From Pseudarthrobacter siccitolerans (GTDB lineage: Bacteria > Actinomycetota > Actinomycetes > Actinomycetales > Micrococcaceae), in the NCBI RefSeq assembly GCF_001046895.1, contig NZ_CAQI01000025.1, positions 62,001 to 126,000 of the forward strand: a DNA stretch of 64,000 nt. The letters run 5' to 3'. The notes under the pieces were generated by a model. It made no database searches. It had not been told where the DNA came from and worked only from the letters and a program-made list of their open reading frames with translations. This document shows positions 1-8,167 of the stretch, piece after piece; within the stretch, counting starts at the first letter, position 1; every line of letters begins with the position of its first letter. Made by a program: the position numbers and the translations under genes.

Positions 1-296
1 GCGCCGCGTCTGCCGAGGACGCCGAGCAGCGCATGGCGACCCGTGAAGACGTCTATGAGTTCCTCCTCGGTGACGCGATCATCGCCAGCGCTGAGGACGC
101 CGGAACACAGTTGGCGGACTGGGCGGCGACGAACAAGATCGATGGGGTCTGCCTGAACCTGTTCGATTACGTTACCGACCTGGAGCTTTTCCGCACTGAC
201 ACCATCCCCGCCTTCGAGGCAGAGCTTGCCAAGCACGGCAAAACATACCGCCGGCCCTCCGTTCCCGAAATCATCTCCGAGTCAACCGCAGTCTGA
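1..296 (+). CDS. C-terminal end of a luciferase-like flavin monooxygenase (partial)
   Basis: The reading frame is open from base 3 and enters from outside the window; the last 98 residues are present. The sequence KIDGVCLNLFDYVTDLELF followed by IPAFEAELAKHGK is the typical C-terminal part of the NtaA/SnaA/DszA group of FMNH2-dependent monooxygenases, where the barrel ends and a final helix leads to a charged tail. Such enzymes oxidise sulfones, sulfonates, nitrilotriacetate or cyclic ketones with a separate flavin reductase. The ATG at 33 is internal, not a start. The flavin reductase domain encoded at 18068 is a possible partner (inference). Family call is fairly sure; substrate unknown. 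Confidence 0.75.
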   Translation, partial: AASAEDAEQRMATREDVYEFLLGDAIIASAEDAGTQLADWAATNKIDGVCLNLFDYVTDLELFRTDTIPAFEAELAKHGKTYRRPSVPEIISESTAV

Positions 297-563
297 ACCG
301 CGATTTCCATAATGGTAGGCGCCGACCGAGGGGTATGGGGGTCCACGTCCACACCAAGACGTCGACCCCCGGCCCCTCTGCTGTTGAGTATCGCAAAAGA
401 ACAGGGTGTCCAAGGGGACCAGTGCCTTCTGGCGGAGCCGATCGAGACTCGGAAGCTGCTGTAGGGCGACAGATCGCTGTATAGACAGCTCGACGTTTGG
501 TATCACAGCACGACAAGATCGTAATGCCGCGGAGAACGCGCAGAACGCCAAAGGAGGCGCACT

Positions 564-1163
564 ATGACTCTGGAAGTCAACAATGTTAACGCGAGCCCCG
601 ACATCGAGGCCGGGTCGGAACGACTGAACCTGCAGCGATTGGCTGACCTGCACGCCATCCAGCAGCTCGCAGCGATCTACCCTATCCTTGTCGACAGCCA
701 AGATCTGGATGGGCTGGTAGGTCTGTTCGCAGAGGATGGCATATTCTTGCGTGCCGGGGCTGTGCATTCAGGTCGCGACGAGCTTCGTCAGTTCTACGGC
801 CAGATCATGAACGCGTACTCCCTGACCGTCCACACGGCGCATCAGCACGTGGTTGACCTGGCGTTGGGTGCAAACACAGCGGTCGGAGTGCAGATGGGTC
901 ATGGTGAGGTTGCGGTCGACGGGCAGCGGATGCTCGCCTCATTCCGTTACGACGACGAGTACTGCCGAGTTGATGGCAGGTGGTTGTTCGCGCGTCGGCA
1001 GATGCGATACCAGTACTTCACCTCCCACGAAGATCTGGGGCTGAGCATGGCTGGTCGCCAGCGGGTTCGTGTTCCGGGTGCTGCTCCGCGTGAGGCAGAG
1101 ATTCCAGAAGAGCTGCCGTCTTACCGAGCCGCACAGGCTGCTCGCGACAAGGAAATTCGATAA
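564..1163 (+). CDS. SnoaL-like / NTF2-fold protein
   Basis: A 199-residue protein with an NTF2-like alpha+beta domain at about residues 22-155: an N-terminal helix with QQLAAIYPILVDSQDLDGL, FAEDGIFLRAG, a conserved-looking HTAHQHVVDL strand and DGRWLFARRQMRYQYF. This matches the SnoaL_4 type found beside aromatic and steroid catabolic genes, where members act as dehydratases, cyclases or small ligand-binding subunits; activity cannot be read from sequence. A strong ribosome site AAAGGAGG (550-557) sits six bases before the ATG and fixes the start. Its TAA stop overlaps the ATG of a decayed hydrolase gene (TAATG at 1161-1165), so the two were once translationally coupled. Bases 297-563 upstream hold no gene. 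Confidence 0.8.
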   Translation: MTLEVNNVNASPDIEAGSERLNLQRLADLHAIQQLAAIYPILVDSQDLDGLVGLFAEDGIFLRAGAVHSGRDELRQFYGQIMNAYSLTVHTAHQHVVDLALGANTAVGVQMGHGEVAVDGQRMLASFRYDDEYCRVDGRWLFARRQMRYQYFTSHEDLGLSMAGRQRVRVPGAAPREAEIPEELPSYRAAQAARDKEIR

Positions 1164-1660
1164 TGCCAGAGCCGGCGACGACAGCTCAGACGCCGTTCGA
1201 CCGCGCCAAAGCGATACTGCAGGACCAACGCAGGAGTCTTCGTGCCGAAGTAGCGCCTCGCTCCTGAGCACCCGTTTCCCGCGGCAGTGAACGATGCGTG
1301 CACCGCCTTCGACGCTGCATGCTTCGTGCTGGCTCCCCGCTGGTGGACTTCAGCGGTATGAACCCCAGTATGAGGAGCGTGCACGCCTCGACCCGGATCG
1401 TGTTCCGAAATGGCATCGAACGTGCCGCGAGCCTGTAACTGGATGTGCGAGGACCGAAAGACGCATCCGGCGCGTTTCCGATGGTGGCCGACCCTGGTTG
1501 GCTCCCGCCTTGTCTGTTGCTGGTGGTGGAGCGCTGAGGTGCTGTTTGACGACTCTCGCAACCTGGCTGACAAGCTCCGGGCATGTCGGAGCAAACGTTG
1601 ATTATCCGGCATACGACAAGATGGTGCATGAGAATGGTTACGAGTCCAGCGGCGAGGAGT
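1163..1660 (+). pseudogene. decayed HSL-type alpha/beta hydrolase
   Basis: No single frame is open, but pieces of one hydrolase line up in order. The first 34 codons (1163-1267) give MPEPATTAQTPFDRAKAILQ. Another frame at 1254-1310 reads RLAPEHPFPAAVNDA, the hallmark of the hormone-sensitive-lipase family. A third frame from 1334 reads SPLVDFSGMNPS and then FPMVADPGWLPPCLLLVVER, with a stop inside. Two further shifts give EVLFDDSRNLADKL and VDYPAYDKMVHEN. Each block matches the intact hydrolase half of the fusion protein at 16610-18037 (FPAAV, SPLVDL, LSWLPPTLLLV, VLRDDSRNLAAKL, YADMVHVW). The region with HGGG and the GDSAG nucleophile is deleted. It is a dead relative, formerly coupled to the SnoaL-like gene. 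Confidence 0.8.
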
Positions 1661-1745
1661 ATCGCCCCGGTCAAGCCATGCTTGGCGGACAATCCTCCAA
1701 CTCACCCCGTCCGGCTAGTTTGGATAGCTATTTGCCACTAGCATC

Positions 1746-2792
1746 ATGAGTGTGCTGGGAACCAATTCAAAGACGATTCTGACAAGCCGCGATATCGCAA
1801 ACTTGAGCGGCGTATCGCAAAGCACGGTGTCGCGTGTGCTGAGCGGGCATCCCAACGTGTCGGAGAAGACCCGCAAGAGGGTTACCGAGGTCCTTCGTGA
1901 AACAGGTTTCGTACCTAACGCGAGTGCCCGAGCCATGCGTACCCAGCGCTCACGGTCGATTGGACTCGTCGTCAGCACCCCAGTAAACCTCTATGCGATG
2001 GAAGTAATGAGAGAGGTGCACGAACACGTCGCCCGTCACCGTTTACGGCTGAGTGTATGGCTGGCCGATACGGATGGTAACGCTCCGGATGCCCTGCAGG
2101 CCCTGCGGGAGCGGTCAGTCGATGGACTTATCTACACTGCGGCCGTCGATCAGATGCCCGAGCTTGAGGCCGACATTAGTGCTGGCGCACCTATCGTGCT
2201 TATGGGACGCACCATCCGCGGAATACCAACGGACACGGTGTCCGGAGCAAACGTGCAAGGCGGACGCCGCGTAGCGGAGTACCTTCTGGAGAATGGTCGT
2301 CGTGATGTCGCGCTGGTGGGCGGTCGCGCATTCAGCCCAGGACGCGAGATCGAGCAAGGATTCCGGCAACGCCTGGAGAGCCTGGGTTCCCCATTAGCTG
2401 ATAAACGCATCATCTACGGCGACCTAACATACAGGTCCGGCGAGCATGCACTTGAGCAGTTGTGGAATGGCAAAAAGAAACCCGACGCCATCTTTTGCGT
2501 CAATGACCTTGTTGCCTACGGTGTCCTCGACGCTGCTCGCAAGATGAAGATCCGAATTCCTGAAGACCTTTGGGTTGTCGGGTACAACAACATCACGATG
2601 TCTGAGTGGGCCGCTTACGACCTCACCACGGTTCAGTTGCCAATCGCACCGATGGCCGAAATCAGCGTGGAGTTGCTCCTGCGACGGATCGACGGGGAAC
2701 AGGCGCCCACCCCAAGGCGACGACGAGTCGAGGGTGCACTCCTTGTTCGCGGGTCGACAGCCCACGCACCTGCGGTGCCATCAACGAAATGA
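1746..2792 (+). CDS. LacI-family transcriptional regulator
   Basis: A 348-residue regulator. Residues 13-34 (TSRDIANLSGVSQSTVSRVL) are the LacI helix-turn-helix, followed by the hinge helix NASARAMRT and a periplasmic-binding-protein-like effector domain (SIGLVVSTPVNLYAMEVMREV, VDGLIYTAA, DAIFCVNDLVAYGVLDAARK, PEDLWVVGYNNI). Length is normal for the family. The effector is unknown; LacI proteins usually bind sugars, but actinobacterial members in catabolic islands can bind other metabolites. It faces the convergent MmgE/PrpD gene, with only 79 bases between stops, and is the only complete DNA-binding regulator in the first 19 kb. It is therefore the best candidate for island control, perhaps through the ATCGTAT-type motifs near 4286 and 4367 (inference). 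Confidence 0.92.
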   Translation: MSVLGTNSKTILTSRDIANLSGVSQSTVSRVLSGHPNVSEKTRKRVTEVLRETGFVPNASARAMRTQRSRSIGLVVSTPVNLYAMEVMREVHEHVARHRLRLSVWLADTDGNAPDALQALRERSVDGLIYTAAVDQMPELEADISAGAPIVLMGRTIRGIPTDTVSGANVQGGRRVAEYLLENGRRDVALVGGRAFSPGREIEQGFRQRLESLGSPLADKRIIYGDLTYRSGEHALEQLWNGKKKPDAIFCVNDLVAYGVLDAARKMKIRIPEDLWVVGYNNITMSEWAAYDLTTVQLPIAPMAEISVELLLRRIDGEQAPTPRRRRVEGALLVRGSTAHAPAVPSTK

Positions 2793-2871
2793 CACCCGGG
2801 ATGAAATTCACGACTCCGCTGGGAGCCGAATTTTTCTCCACCCGAGCCGCCAGTTACACTTCGTCTGCACT

Positions 2872-4239
2872 CTACGCCGGTTCCAGGCTCAGCAATTGAC
2901 TGATTTTGCTCTCTGGATCCAGGTGTTCAACACGCTCCACTAAGGCTCGTGCAGCCGATGAGCCAATGACCGGACTGGTAAGTGTCACGAATTTGCTCTC
3001 CAGCGCCTTCCACTCCGCAGATAGTTCGGCGTCAGGCGTGGGCTCGAAGACATCGACTTCGGCTTCGAGCCGATCTCCGTTCAGGAGAGTGATGGAGACT
3101 TTCGTCGGCGCGGTCATCGCCCTGTCACTCTCCAGAAGAACCGCAACCTTCTGGCGCAGGGCGATCAGACGCGGATCGTGCACGCTTTCGTCTGAAAACG
3201 CCTCCGGGCCGGTGCCTAGACCAGCGAGGGCAACACTGGCCGCATGTCGCTGGCTGAACTTGCCCTCGAGCCCTGTGACGGGGTCACTGATGCAACAAAT
3301 ATCAGCCACCTTCTCCGAGACGTGCAACTGCACGTCGGCGATATCGCCCTCGGTGAAGGCAGCTTGCTCACGGAGCTTGATGATACCGTCGATCGAAGAG
3401 TGGGTGCCGTGACAGCTCGCATGGCGCTTGAACAGGACCGACTCGATCGCCAATCGATCGCCCATTACTCCCTGGGGGCGAGACGGGTCGAAGGTGGTGC
3501 TGTGCGTCCAGGCGAAGCCTTGCCGTCCCTCGATTCCGTCGGACGGCGCCGTGAATCCCTTGGACGCTAATTGCGCGGCCAGAAGGCCGTTCGACGCAGC
3601 CTTCGCGGCATTTAGGTGTTTGCCCATCGATCCGAATACGCGCCTCAAGCCCGCAGCTTGGGTGGCCGCCAGAGTATAGGTTCGCGCAATGCCGTCGATG
3701 TCGAGATTGAGGAGGCGTGCGCTGGCGCCGGCTGCACCGAACGTCCCGTAAACGCCGGTGCCGTGGAAGCCGTTCTCGTAGGCCGAAGGACCCGTTGCGA
3801 GTGCGATGCGAGCCTGTCCTTGCAGGCCGGCGACGATCGCTTCAACAACCTGTGCGGTTGTTGCATCCACCATCTCGCCGAGCGCTACCGTTGCCGAAAC
3901 AATTGCGGCTGACGGGTGGCCGTCAGTCCACAAACTCGAGTCGTCGAAGTCCAGAGCATGAGCAGCAATCGCGTTTGCCAGTGCTGCGTCACGCGGGGAA
4001 CTGCGAAGGTGCGTCCCGATGATAGTTGCCACCGGTCGAGAGCCGCTATCCGTGGCTATGGCCTGTGCTATTCGCCCCGTCGGCTCGACGGAGCCCGCGA
4101 TCACCACTCCGAGCCAATCGAGCAGCACATGCTTTGCTCTCGTCAGCGCATGCGGTGGAAGGTCTGCGTAGCGGATTGCTGCAATTTCGGTCGCTACCTG
4201 AGTGGTGAATCCTTCAGCGGATATCTCGGTTACTGGCAT
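2872..4239 (-). CDS. MmgE/PrpD family protein
   Basis: A 455-residue protein of the MmgE/PrpD family. Visible marks are LLDWLGVVIAGS near the N-terminus, ANAIAAHALDFDDSSLWTDGHPSAAIVSATVALGE (split over the conserved active-site loop with D-F-D-D and G-H-P), GVYGTFGAAGASARLL, GSMGKHLNAAKAASNGLLAA and FKRHASCHGTHSSID. Known members are 2-methylcitrate dehydratase (PrpD), cis-aconitate decarboxylase and iminodisuccinate-type enzymes; many are unassigned. With the isocitrate-lyase/PEP-mutase homologue at 5728 it could form a PrpD/PrpB-like dehydratase and lyase pair acting on a tricarboxylate or hydroxy diacid (inference). It is transcribed leftwards, away from the monooxygenase at 4475, so the 235 bases between them hold both promoters. 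Confidence 0.9.
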   Translation of the reverse strand: MPVTEISAEGFTTQVATEIAAIRYADLPPHALTRAKHVLLDWLGVVIAGSVEPTGRIAQAIATDSGSRPVATIIGTHLRSSPRDAALANAIAAHALDFDDSSLWTDGHPSAAIVSATVALGEMVDATTAQVVEAIVAGLQGQARIALATGPSAYENGFHGTGVYGTFGAAGASARLLNLDIDGIARTYTLAATQAAGLRRVFGSMGKHLNAAKAASNGLLAAQLASKGFTAPSDGIEGRQGFAWTHSTTFDPSRPQGVMGDRLAIESVLFKRHASCHGTHSSIDGIIKLREQAAFTEGDIADVQLHVSEKVADICCISDPVTGLEGKFSQRHAASVALAGLGTGPEAFSDESVHDPRLIALRQKVAVLLESDRAMTAPTKVSITLLNGDRLEAEVDVFEPTPDAELSAEWKALESKFVTLTSPVIGSSAARALVERVEHLDPESKISQLLSLEPA

Positions 4240-4283
4240 AACTGGAGTCGATCAAAGCTAGGTGACATAGTCAAGCCCGTACG

Positions 4284-4384
4284 GGATCGTATGCAAAAAT
4301 TGTCTGCTGGCGGGGACAGGCGAAGGAAATAGCCCGCGAAGGTTTCGCATTCAAGGCTGTCGTGGTATCGTATTCAGAAATTGT
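4284..4384 (+). promoter_or_regulatory. two copies of an ATCGTAT-type motif between divergent genes
   Basis: ATCGTATGCAAAAATTGT (4286-4303) recurs as ATCGTATTCAGAAATTGT (4367-4384), with 16 of 18 bases alike and starts 81 bases apart. Both lie in the gap between the divergent MmgE/PrpD and monooxygenase genes. The second copy is inside the 1.27-kb direct repeat, so a version also precedes the second monooxygenase (13196-13213, two bases different). Spacing and position fit regulator sites; which protein binds is unknown. Confidence 0.45.
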
Positions 4385-5622
4385 TGGGTGTGCTTGTGGC
4401 TGTCGGGGTTTCCTCGGGTGCCGCCTGCGATTGTGCGAATTCGAGGTGGAGTTTTGTCAGCGAAGGCGGAAGAGATGTTAAGCGTGCCATCGGAAGCGGT
4501 TGATGTTCGTGTCGATAAGTGGTCGACGCCGGTTTTGAATGATGAGAATCGGTTGAAGTTGGCGACGTTTGCTACCAATATGCGCGGGAGTGTGACGCTT
4601 GCCAATGTGGAGGGCAAGGTCCTGGGCAGTTGGGAGGAGAGCCTTCGGTTGGCGCAGCATGCTGACCGGATCGGGTTTGATGCGGTGATCCCGGTGCAGC
4701 GGTGGCGTGGGTTCGATGGGCAGTTCAATTTGTCGGCTCGCTCTTTTGAACCGTTTACGTGGGCGACGGCGTTGCTGGCGCGGACGCAGCGGATCCAGGC
4801 GTTTGCCACGGTCCAGGTTCCGTTGATCCACCCGGTGATGGCGGCCAAGATGGCGGTGACGGCGGATCATGTGTCGGGGGGCCGGTTCGGGATTAATGTT
4901 GTGGCGGGGTGGTTCCCGGAGGAGTTCGCGATGTTCGGCCTCACCCAGCGGGAGCACGAGGCCCGGTATGCGTACGCTGATGAGTGGACGACGCTGCTGA
5001 AGCGGTTGTGGACCGGTGATGCTCCGGCTGATTTCAATGGTGAATACATTAAGGCTGTTGACGCGTTCTCTGACCCGCGCCCGTTGCAGGACCCGTATCC
5101 GGTGATTATGAATGCGGGCACCAGCGGTCCGGGCCGTGACTTCGCTGCCACCCATAGCGACCTGATCTTCGCCTCCCTGCAGAACATGGAGACTGCGCGG
5201 CGTCAGATCGCGGAGATTAAGCAGCAGGCGTTGGCTTCCCATGGCCGTGAGGTGCGGGTCTTTGGGCGGGTGCATATTGTGTGTCGCCCGACCGAGCAGG
5301 ACGCTCGGGATTACTTCCGTTTTGTGCACCGTGACAGTGCTGATGTTGCCGCGATTGAGAAGCTGTTTGATAAGAGCACCGCGAACTCGAAGAGCTTGGA
5401 AGTTGATCCCGAAGAACACGGGCAGATGATCGAGCGGCTCGCTGCCGGCCGTGGTGCGATGACTTTGATCGGTACCCCTGAGCAGGTTGTCGAATCGCTG
5501 CTGGAGTTGACCAACGCCGGACTCGACGGGGTCGCGATCTCCTGGGTCAATTACGACGAGGGACTTCAGCAGATGGAAGACGAGATTCTGCCCCTCATGG
5601 TCCAGGCCGGCCTCCGCAGCTA
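4355..5622 (+). repeat. 1.27-kb direct repeat, copy A
   Basis: This stretch recurs in the same direction at 13184-14451, shifted by exactly 8,829 bases. It covers about 120 bases of leader and the whole monooxygenase gene except its stop codon. By eye I count about two dozen base differences (roughly 98 percent identity), nearly all silent. Homology starts at GGCTGT and stops just before the stop codon (CGCAGCTAA here, CGCAGCTAG in copy B). No transposase or terminal inverted repeat is seen at the ends. Confidence 0.95.
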
Positions 5623-5623
5623 A
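4475..5623 (+). CDS. LLM-class flavin-dependent monooxygenase, copy A
   Basis: A bacterial-luciferase-fold enzyme of 382 residues from the chosen ATG; a TTG at 4454 with GAGG seven bases upstream would add seven residues. The barrel shows LKLATFATN at strand 1, WEESLRLAQHADRIGFDAVIP, TWATALLARTQRIQAFATV, HPVMAAKMAVTADHVSGGRFGINVVAGW, and PYPVIMNAGTSGPGRDFAA at the flavin phosphate site. It belongs to the clade around dimethylsulfone monooxygenase SfnG and pyrimidine oxygenase RutA, which use FMNH2 and O2 and need a flavin reductase. The substrate cannot be told. The protein differs from copy B (13304) by one residue (Glu here, Asp there, in QREHEARYAYAD). It leads the run into the lyase and dehydrogenase genes. 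Confidence 0.92.
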   Translation: MLSVPSEAVDVRVDKWSTPVLNDENRLKLATFATNMRGSVTLANVEGKVLGSWEESLRLAQHADRIGFDAVIPVQRWRGFDGQFNLSARSFEPFTWATALLARTQRIQAFATVQVPLIHPVMAAKMAVTADHVSGGRFGINVVAGWFPEEFAMFGLTQREHEARYAYADEWTTLLKRLWTGDAPADFNGEYIKAVDAFSDPRPLQDPYPVIMNAGTSGPGRDFAATHSDLIFASLQNMETARRQIAEIKQQALASHGREVRVFGRVHIVCRPTEQDARDYFRFVHRDSADVAAIEKLFDKSTANSKSLEVDPEEHGQMIERLAAGRGAMTLIGTPEQVVESLLELTNAGLDGVAISWVNYDEGLQQMEDEILPLMVQAGLRS

Positions 5624-5727
5624 CCCGCAGCAGACCGGCCACGCCGCTACACGCGGGACGGACGGACCGCATCCGGAACCCCACTAATCCACATCGCACA
5701 CTCAATGAAGAGGAACACCGAATACCG

Positions 5728-6654
5728 ATGAGCGACACAACAACGAGGCCAGTGTCGGCCGCCGCTCGCTTGCGTGAACTGATCGCGGGTGATGGGCTGG
5801 TTCATATTCCCGGGGTTCATGACCCCTTCTCGGCGCGGGTAGCCCAGGATCTAGGATTTGGCGCGGTGACCATCGGCGGCGGGGTTACCGTATCGGTCGC
5901 TTATCATGCGATTCCGGATATGACCATGATCTCCACCCGCGACATCATCGATGTCGCCCGGGGCATCACGCGGGCAATTGACATTCCGCTCATCGTCGAT
6001 TTCGACGACGGGGGAGGCAACCCACTCCAGGTACGTCAGGCGGTGCAGTTGGCGGAGGCTGCCGGTATCGCTGGCGTGATGATCGAGGACACGAACTTCG
6101 CCTACCCCAAGCACACGCCCCCCAAAGAGCTGGGGAACGTCATGCGGTTCGACGACAACCACCACTTGACACGTGATGCGGCTGTCCAGCGGGTCCGGGC
6201 AGCGGTCGAGGCGCGGCGGAATCCTGACACGGTCATCGTGGCGAGGACTGATAGTGCTCTGATATCGAAGGACGAGGCATTGTTGCGGATGCGGTTGTTC
6301 GCAGAGGCTGGGGCTGATGTGATCAAGCCAACCCATTTCGACTGGGAGGACGCTGCAGAAGCTGTAGAGGCATCATCCGGAGTGCCGGTGATGATGGTGC
6401 CCATCCGATTCGGCAGCGCAACACGCGAAGAGCGCGAATTTGCGCTTCAAAGCGGTGTAAAGATTCTGCTTGACCCGGTTCCTGTCTCTTACGCAATATA
6501 CGAAGCAGCTATCAAGACGCTGACCGAACTCAAAGAAACTGGCATGGTTGACGCGGATTATTCCGGCACTGCTAAGACCGTCCAGGAAACCATTCGCTAT
6601 CGCGAGTGGGGCGAGCTCGCGGTCCGCTATCAAGCATCGGATGCCGCGTCATGA
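5728..6654 (+). CDS. isocitrate lyase/PEP mutase superfamily enzyme (PrpB-like)
   Basis: A 308-residue (beta/alpha)8 barrel enzyme. It carries HIPGVHDPFSARVAQDLGF at the start, the metal-binding Asp cluster as VDFDDGGGNP, the second acidic pair in GVMIEDTNF, VIVARTDSAL and AGADVIKPTHF. The canonical catalytic loop KRCGH of methylisocitrate and isocitrate lyases is replaced here by YPKHTPPKELGN, so it lacks the usual lyase cysteine. That places it nearer oxaloacetate decarboxylase, PEP-mutase-like or dimethylmalate lyase members than true PrpB. It lies 104 bases after the monooxygenase. It may split or decarboxylate a diacid made during ring or side-chain breakdown (inference). Confidence 0.88.
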   Translation: MSDTTTRPVSAAARLRELIAGDGLVHIPGVHDPFSARVAQDLGFGAVTIGGGVTVSVAYHAIPDMTMISTRDIIDVARGITRAIDIPLIVDFDDGGGNPLQVRQAVQLAEAAGIAGVMIEDTNFAYPKHTPPKELGNVMRFDDNHHLTRDAAVQRVRAAVEARRNPDTVIVARTDSALISKDEALLRMRLFAEAGADVIKPTHFDWEDAAEAVEASSGVPVMMVPIRFGSATREEREFALQSGVKILLDPVPVSYAIYEAAIKTLTELKETGMVDADYSGTAKTVQETIRYREWGELAVRYQASDAAS

Positions 6655-6823
6655 TCCAACTGTCCGCCGCGCTGGCATGTCAACGATTGGGCTGGATGTA
6701 CGGCCACCGGGCCAGATGCTATTCGAAGCTCGCGTTGCCGCGGACTTGAGTGATCCGCGTCAGCCACCGAATACCTTCCATCTGAACACGACTCGAACAT
6801 CTCGCCCTACGGAGGTCAACATT

Positions 6824-8032
6824 ATGGAGTCAGTAATTGACGCCCCCCTCAGTGACACTGCTCACACGTCAGAAGAAGAAACTCAAAAGTGGGTTGGCAT
6901 AGCACGTTCGCTGGGGCCGCTCGTAGAGTCCGAGGTGCCGCAGGCCAACCAGGACAAGGTCATCACCTCAAAGGTCGTTCAGGCGTGGAAGGACGCCGGC
7001 CTGTATGGCGTCATGCTGCCAAAACACCTCGGAGGCGCGGGTGTGGACGCCGTTACCTATATCCAGATCGCGGAGGAGATCTCGCGCCAGGATGCCTCAG
7101 CTGGTTGGGTCTACGGTAACCATCAGACAGGCACCCTGTTTATTGGGATGCTTCTGCCGGCTGAAGCATTGCGGGAACTGATCGGCCCAAACGCAGACGG
7201 CGTCGCCTGCGGCTCGGGTGCCCCGCAAGGAACCTTCGGCACTGCAAAGCCAGTCGAGGGTGGCTATCTCGTCAAGGTGGGTCCCAGGTTCTTCGGATCC
7301 GGCTCGCAGCACGCGACGCGAGTGGTCAGCCGGGTAGCCCTGCTCAATGAGAACGACGAGATGCTCATCGGCGAGGACGGGGAGCCCAATGTCGTCCATA
7401 TTTGGGTGGACCCTAAGCACGTCGAGTGGAAGCACGATTGGGACCCGTCCGGTCTCGCCGGATCAGGCTCAGGTTCCTATCTAGTGAAGGAACACGTACT
7501 CGAGGAAAAGTGGATGGCAATCCACGACGGCACGGAATTTCCTAACGAGCCAGCTTTCACTCAGGGGTTTACATCGGTCACCACCCTGCACCACGTCGGC
7601 ACGGGACTCGGCCTGGCGAAAAGAGCGATCGAGGAGATGGCGAAGTCCGCTCGAGGACGGCGTCGCGGAGTTGTGCCGTCCCTGGACGAGTATCCGCTCT
7701 TTCAAGCCGACTTCGTTCGGGTTGCTTCGCTGTACCAAGCGTCGCGCGCATTCATTCTCGACTCCTATAAGAACCTCTGGGAGGCGGCGGCAGAGCACCG
7801 TATGACTGAACTGCACACCGCACTGATCGAGCAAGCAGCACTTCACCTCTACCGGTCGCTTGATGACATCATCGCGACCGCATCGCTGTGGGCGGGTTCA
7901 GACGTGGTTGCGAAGGACGGAATTTTTGCTCGTCTTAACGCCAACGCCCGGATCGCAATGAACCACCTTTTGGTAGGTCCGCAACACGCCGTTCAGATCG
8001 CGCCCGCATTGCTGGACGACTGGCAAGAGTGA
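6824..8032 (+). CDS. acyl-CoA-dehydrogenase-fold flavin monooxygenase (DszC/HsaA type)
   Basis: 402 residues starting at an ATG with GGAGG nine bases upstream. The N-terminal helical domain has WKDAGLYGVMLPKHLGG and ASAGWVYGNHQTG; the middle beta domain includes GGYLVKVGPRFFGSGSQHA; the C-terminal helical domain fits Acyl-CoA_dh_2 and ends ARIAMNHLLVGPQHAVQIAP. It has no catalytic Glu motif of true acyl-CoA dehydrogenases. This is the pattern of two-component monooxygenases such as DszC (dibenzothiophene), HsaA (steroid phenol ring) and HpaB-like enzymes, which take FMNH2 from a reductase and insert oxygen. The flavin reductase domain at 18068 is the likely supplier in this island. Bases 6655-6823 upstream contain no gene. 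Confidence 0.88.
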   Translation: MESVIDAPLSDTAHTSEEETQKWVGIARSLGPLVESEVPQANQDKVITSKVVQAWKDAGLYGVMLPKHLGGAGVDAVTYIQIAEEISRQDASAGWVYGNHQTGTLFIGMLLPAEALRELIGPNADGVACGSGAPQGTFGTAKPVEGGYLVKVGPRFFGSGSQHATRVVSRVALLNENDEMLIGEDGEPNVVHIWVDPKHVEWKHDWDPSGLAGSGSGSYLVKEHVLEEKWMAIHDGTEFPNEPAFTQGFTSVTTLHHVGTGLGLAKRAIEEMAKSARGRRRGVVPSLDEYPLFQADFVRVASLYQASRAFILDSYKNLWEAAAEHRMTELHTALIEQAALHLYRSLDDIIATASLWAGSDVVAKDGIFARLNANARIAMNHLLVGPQHAVQIAPALLDDWQE

Positions 8033-8167
8033 CCGCCGGTCCGTTTCTTTCATCGACAGCGGCCACACCGCTCAGTAAAAGGGATATCGGGGCGTTGACG
8101 TCGCCCCCCCGCTTTCGCGCCTCGGTCAGCAGGCCCCCCAGTTTTGCCCGAGAAAGGACAATATAGA

